Notes under the pieces: generated by a model
Databases searched by the model: none
What the model was told of the DNA's origin: nothing
What the model saw: the letters and a program-made list of their open reading frames with translations, nothing else
Program-made: the position numbers and the translations under genes
Part shown: positions 61,224 to 64,000 of the stretch, one piece after another
Layout: each line of letters begins with the position of its first letter
Numbering within the stretch: the first letter of the stretch is position 1
NCBI RefSeq assembly: GCF_003634705.1
Contig: NZ_RBWU01000002.1
Coordinates: 496,001 to 560,000 of the forward strand
From: Actinomadura pelletieri DSM 43383
Lineage (GTDB): Bacteria > Actinomycetota > Actinomycetes > Streptosporangiales > Streptosporangiaceae
Length of the DNA: 64,000 bases
Direction of reading: 5' to 3'

Positions 61224-61312
61224 GAGATTCCTTCGCCGCGCTCTACCGTTGAGCTACCGCGGCACGAGAGCCGCGGGTCAGATTCGAACTGACACTTCGG
61301 GAAAGGCAGTCG
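61224..61312 (-). ncRNA. permuted tRNA-like / Y RNA-like unit 2
   Basis: On the minus strand, in order: a T-arm GTCAG-TTCGAAT-CTGAC (61293-61277), CCGCGGC (61276-61270), loop TCTCGT, GCCGCGG (61263-61257; perfect 7-bp acceptor-like stem), TA, and a D-arm GCTC-AACGGTA-GAGC (61254-61240). The outer sides CGGCGAAGG and CCTTTCCCG pair with one C-C mismatch like an anticodon stem extension. The order is 3' half then 5' half of a tRNA, so this is not an ordinary tRNA gene. YrlA-type Y RNAs that mimic tRNA have such a module; a permuted tRNA gene is the alternative. Confidence 0.6.
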
Positions 61313-61354
61313 CCGCCGCCTGAGGGGAACGGCATATGCTGATTCTGGAGCGAG

Positions 61355-61455
61355 AGTCTGAGATTGACGCGGCCGCCTCTACCGGACTTGGGCCACCCGG
61401 GCGCGAATGCCCGGGGGTGGATTCGAACCACCAGTGTCACCGCTTGTCAGACTGA
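61355..61455 (-). ncRNA. permuted tRNA-like / Y RNA-like unit 1
   Basis: Minus strand: T-arm GGTGG-TTCGAAT-CCACC (61432-61416), CCCGGGC (61415-61409), loop ATTCGC, GCCCGGG (61402-61396; perfect 7-bp stem), TG, a D-arm with GCC/GGC (61393-61375) and loop containing CCGGTAGA. The anticodon-stem position is GCCGC (61373-61369) with GCGGT (61443-61439), and beyond it TCAGACT (61361-61355) pairs with AGTCTGA (61453-61447). Same permuted order as unit 2 but different stem sequences, so pairing is conserved by design, not by copying. Confidence 0.6.
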
Positions 61456-61474
61456 GCCTCATCCTCAGCTTTTC

Positions 61475-61515
61475 GCGCCCTTGCGGGCGCTCCCCCCGCG
61501 CTCCAGCGGGGGGAG
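61475..61515. other. two GC hairpins between the conserved gene and the tRNA-like units
   Basis: GCGCCC-TTGC-GGGCGC (61475-61490) and CTCCCCCCGC-GCTCCA-GCGGGGGGAG (61490-61515), both perfect. The second starts 5 nt after the stop codon at 61521-61523 on the minus strand. No T-run follows. They may be a terminator/attenuator or processing signals of the downstream RNA. Confidence 0.7.
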
Positions 61516-61520
61516 TCTGG

Positions 61521-62252
61521 TCATGCGAACAGGTAACCGAAAATCGCGTCGCCGGCCTGCCGGTCGTCGACCTCGGTCGCGTTCGCCTCCTCTCGGGCGT
61601 ACTTGACGGCGGACTGGAGCCGGTCGACGCGGTCGCGCAGTTCGTTCACGCGGCGCGCGGGCAGTGCGCCGGAGAACGCGACCTTCGTCCAGGTTCCGAC
61701 GATGACGTCCTCGGTGAACGCCTCGACCTGCGCGGGGTGCTTCTCCGTCGCCTCGTAGAGCACGTGCGCGCGGGGCACCTTCTTCGTTCGGGACGTCTCG
61801 ACCGGCTCGGTGCGCCACACGTCCTGGCCCTCGTCGTAGGTCCACGACTCGGCGGAGTCGAGGACGGGCAGTTTGTCGACGAACGAGTTCAGCTCGGCGA
61901 GCTGCTTCTCCAGGAACAGCAGGTAGGTGACCGGGACCTGGGCCAGGATCGTCCGCCCGTCCACGACCACGTCGGCGCGGGCGTCGCGGTTCGCCCAGTC
62001 CTTGGTGGCGACCACGTCGAACAGTCGGGTCAGGGACTTCGCGACGTCCCGCAGCGCGTCCTCCGACCGCACCTGGACCTTGGTGGACTCCGGCGGAAGC
62101 GTCTCGCCCTCGTCGTCCTTCGGCCGGTACACGCGGGAGATTCCGGCCAGCAGCGCGGGCTTCTGCAGGGTGCGCAGAACATCGGCGATCTCGCGCTGAG
62201 CGCGGCTCTTCGCGCCTTTCTCGATGGCGATGATCTGATTGAGCTTTGCCAC
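61521..62252 (-). CDS. conserved actinobacterial protein of unknown function upstream of the tRNA-like RNAs
   Basis: 243 aa. MAKLNQIIAIEKGAKSRAQREIADV is a conserved start; KDWANRDARADVVVDGRTILAQVPVTYLLFLEKQLAEL and SGALPARRVNELRDRVDRLQSAVKYAREEAN are the core. I recall very similar proteins (DUF7873-like) in actinomycetes and their phages without a known function. Soluble, mostly helical. Its minus-strand transcript runs straight into two hairpins and two tRNA-like units, so it may act with these RNAs; that link is inference. Confidence 0.82.
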   Translation of the reverse strand: MAKLNQIIAIEKGAKSRAQREIADVLRTLQKPALLAGISRVYRPKDDEGETLPPESTKVQVRSEDALRDVAKSLTRLFDVVATKDWANRDARADVVVDGRTILAQVPVTYLLFLEKQLAELNSFVDKLPVLDSAESWTYDEGQDVWRTEPVETSRTKKVPRAHVLYEATEKHPAQVEAFTEDVIVGTWTKVAFSGALPARRVNELRDRVDRLQSAVKYAREEANATEVDDRQAGDAIFGYLFA

Positions 62253-62399
62253 GTCTACCGTCCTTCTCCGTCATGAACGGGGCCTACGGTACTGATCGCG
62301 GCGAAGAATCCTCAATTGATTTTCCGGGCGTCCGAAGTCACGGTTGGTGGCCGTGAAATGTGGTGGGCAGGGGTGGTGGAGTCGGGCATAATCGCGGGC

Positions 62400-62780
62400 G
62401 TGACAACAGAAGAGCTGGTTCAGGTATGGCGTGACGTCATTCGGGGCGACGACAAGTCCTGGGTGCTGTTCGAGCACGGGACGTGTGTCATTCTCATGGA
62501 GCCCGAGGAGGACCTGGCCGCGCAGGCGGTCGAGTTGTTGAGGGAGTACGGGCCCGTCCATGCGGGTGGCCCGGCGGGTGATTTCGGCACGCTCGACCTC
62601 ACCGCGGCGCCCGGCTGGGCCGTGTACGGGCACCACGACGACATCCTGACCTATGTGGCTCCCGAGGAGGTCGAGGAGGGGGCCGAAAGTGTGGCCGTGG
62701 GCCTTTTGGGGCGGTCCAAACGGGATCGGGACGGACACGAACTCAATGCCGTCCACGTGGAGGACAGGCGGCCGGGCTGA
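62400..62780 (+). CDS. conserved hypothetical protein
   Basis: 126 aa from GTG 62400. TTEELVQVWRDVIRGDDKSWVLFEHGTCVILMEPEEDL and GPVHAGGPAGDFGTLDL with VYGHHDDILTYVAPEEV are conserved among actinomycetes. No ribosome site; CATAAT 62386-62391 may be the -10 of a leaderless transcript. Function unknown. Confidence 0.85.
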   Translation: MTTEELVQVWRDVIRGDDKSWVLFEHGTCVILMEPEEDLAAQAVELLREYGPVHAGGPAGDFGTLDLTAAPGWAVYGHHDDILTYVAPEEVEEGAESVAVGLLGRSKRDRDGHELNAVHVEDRRPG

Positions 62781-62822
62781 AACCGCCGCCTGATGTCCTA
62801 AGAAGTCTGTACAAATGTCCGT

Positions 62823-63353
62823 GTGGCCGAATGGGACGGGGAGGCGCTGGCGCGGCTGAGGTCCGCCGTGCATCGCGGGGACGTGGACGCCGGGCTCGAC
62901 GTCCTGCGGGAGCGTCCCCTGGCACCGGTCCTCCAGTACGCCGGTGACGTGGCCGTGGCGGCCGTGGCCCAGGGACGCATCGAGGGCACCTGGCTCGCCG
63001 CGGAGTGTCGTGCGTTGCTCGCCGAGCGGGCCCTGCCGGGGGACGAGGTGCTCGCCGCCGAACTGGCCGCGCCGCCCGAGCACGGGGCCGCCCTGGTCCC
63101 GCTGCCGGTCGACCTCGGGGCCGTGGCGGCGGCGATGGACGACGGCCTGCACGTCCTCGATCTCGAACGCGGCGACGTCCTGCCTCTGGACGAGGTCCTC
63201 TTCGACGAGGTGCCCGACGATGAGCCGCAGAATGCCGGGCGCTGGCTTCCGATACCTCCGGCCGTCCTGCCGGAGGGGGAGGACGCGCGGCGTGGCGCGG
63301 GCCGGGCATGGCTCGCCGGACAGGGTTACCGTCCGGCTCCCCGAACCCTCTAG
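62823..63353 (+). CDS. hypothetical protein, UPF0158-like
   Basis: 176 aa from GTG 62823. The N-terminal half is helical (EALARLRSAVHRGDVDAGLDVLRER). The second half, MDDGLHVLDLERGDVLPLDEVLF ... RWLPIPPA, resembles UPF0158. Stops 1 bp into the convergent lysyl-tRNA synthetase gene. Function unknown. Confidence 0.75.
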   Translation: MAEWDGEALARLRSAVHRGDVDAGLDVLRERPLAPVLQYAGDVAVAAVAQGRIEGTWLAAECRALLAERALPGDEVLAAELAAPPEHGAALVPLPVDLGAVAAAMDDGLHVLDLERGDVLPLDEVLFDEVPDDEPQNAGRWLPIPPAVLPEGEDARRGAGRAWLAGQGYRPAPRTL

Positions 63354-64000
63354 CCGCCGGGACGGGCCAGGGGGAAGGGGATCGTCTCCCGGATGCTGCG
63401 GCCCGTCAACGTCATCAGCAGACGGTCGATGCCCAGGCCCAGACCGCCCGAGGGCGGCATCGCGTACTCCAGGGCGTGCAGGAAGTCCTCGTCCAGCTCC
63501 ATCGCCTCGGGGTCGCCGCCCGCGGCCTGAAGCGACTGTTCGGTGAGGCGCCGCCGCTGTAGGACGGGGTCGATCAGCTCCGAGTAGGCGGTGCCGAGTT
63601 CGAGCCCGAAGACGATGAGGTCCCACTTCTCGGCCAGCCGCGGGTCACGGCGGTGCGGGCGGGTCAGCGGGGACGTCTCCGCCGGGTAGTCGCGAACGAA
63701 CGTCGGCTCGGTCAGCTCCTCCTCGACCAGGGCCTCGAACAGCTCCTGGACGACCCTGCCCTGCCCCCACTTCGGGTCGAACCCGAGCCCGAAGCGTTCG
63801 GCGTACCCCCGCATGACGTCGAGCGGGGTGTCCGGCGTGATCTCGTCGCCGAGGGTCTCGGACACCGACCCGTACACGGTGACCTCCCGCCACGGTTCGG
63901 CGAGGTCGTACTCGACCCCGTCCCGGACGACGACCGTGCCGCCGAGCGCCGCGCGGGCCGCGTCGACGACGAGGGAGCGGGTCAGGGTCGCCATCGTGTC
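63350..64000 (-). CDS. lysyl-tRNA synthetase, C-terminal part (runs off the window)
   Basis: Only the last ~216 residues are visible. KWDLIVFGLELGTAYSELIDPVLQRRRLTEQ is class II motif 2/3 region, and GGLGLGIDRLLMTLTGRSIRETIPFPLARP is motif 3 of LysRS. The DPEAMELDEDFLHALEYAMPPSGG segment is also typical. Either housekeeping LysS or the LysX-type fusion; the N-terminal part needed to decide lies outside. Confidence 0.92.
   Translation of the reverse strand, partial: DTMATLTRSLVVDAARAALGGTVVVRDGVEYDLAEPWREVTVYGSVSETLGDEITPDTPLDVMRGYAERFGLGFDPKWGQGRVVQELFEALVEEELTEPTFVRDYPAETSPLTRPHRRDPRLAEKWDLIVFGLELGTAYSELIDPVLQRRRLTEQSLQAAGGDPEAMELDEDFLHALEYAMPPSGGLGLGIDRLLMTLTGRSIRETIPFPLARPGG

Noticed and set aside
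61224..61455. Ordinary tandem tRNA genes
   Set aside because: T-arms and D-arms are present but in the wrong order; reading forward, acceptor halves do not pair (GCCCGGG with CCGCGGC), while the permuted halves pair perfectly.
61490..61515. Classical intrinsic terminator of the minus-strand gene
   Set aside because: The stem is strong but no T-run follows, so I describe it as a hairpin of undecided role.
1..64000. CRISPR array, insertion sequence or prophage
   Set aside because: No regularly spaced direct repeats with spacers, no transposase or integrase, and no phage structural genes were seen.

Overview
The window is 64 kb of high-GC DNA with dense genes, frequent GTG/TTG starts, 4-bp ATGA stop/start overlaps and several leaderless-looking starts. 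Together with the families present (FxsB-type radical SAM enzymes, SAV_2336-type vWA proteins, CDGSH/heme-oxygenase-like clusters, PspC, DUF6177- and DUF6507-like proteins) this points to a multicellular actinomycete, most likely of the Actinomadura/Thermomonosporaceae type. The genus is inferred from gene content, not from a marker gene.

Layout. 1-1467: end of a metal- or polyamine-type ABC importer. 2100-7782: secreted crystallin-like protein, NAD-dependent DNA ligase, winged-helix regulator with a STAS protein, a non-coding tandem-repeat block (5861-6690), Ppx/GppA phosphatase. 7795-10086: three-gene minus-strand operon (SRPBCC protein, 11-residue-repeat protein, small protein) resembling gas-vesicle accessory genes without a visible GvpA. 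10311-14307: flavin reductase, then a compact redox/ligase cluster (carboxylate-amine ligase, heme-oxygenase-like oxidase, HemK-like methyltransferase, CDGSH protein).

14968-36128 is a signalling, conflict and RiPP island. It has two FxsB-like radical SAM/SPASM maturases. One is translationally coupled to a 72-aa FxsA-like precursor. A second precursor candidate lies at 19067. Around them are two NB-ARC/TPR (FxsT-like) proteins, a STAND-TPR ATPase, an MFS exporter, a VMAP/MoxR/vWA ternary conflict system, two class III cyclase-like proteins, a Crp-type regulator and a STAND-like protein. Two pairs of proteins appear to be wired by shared short domains: EAD2 on VMAP and on cyclase-like protein 1, and a GDGTQN-x-FGNTV amyloid-like motif on cyclase-like protein 2 and the adjacent STAND-like protein.

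36278-42864 is a sugar-type ABC importer (permease, binding protein, ATPase) followed by two extra binding-protein copies. Each extra copy has its own strong terminator and is preceded by a decayed relic of the permease 3' end, which records the duplication unit. 43067-50017: GMC oxidoreductase, EI24-like membrane protein, MarR regulator with a likely operator, receptor Ser/Thr kinase, SDR. 50052-53910: small-protein region with a WXG-like DUF6507 protein, a frameshifted gene, tandem paralogues and a DUF6177 protein, probably type VII secretion or toxin related. 53936-60957: HesB-like protein without cysteines, MBL hydrolase, HAD hydrolase, PspC, a large degenerate SF1-helicase-like protein, a winged-helix protein.

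61148-61523 holds a minus-strand non-coding block just downstream of a conserved gene. It contains two tandem units in which a T-arm, a perfect 7-bp acceptor-like stem closed by a 6-nt loop, and a D-arm occur in circularly permuted tRNA order (Y RNA/YrlA-like tRNA mimics or permuted tRNA genes). The window ends inside a lysyl-tRNA synthetase gene.
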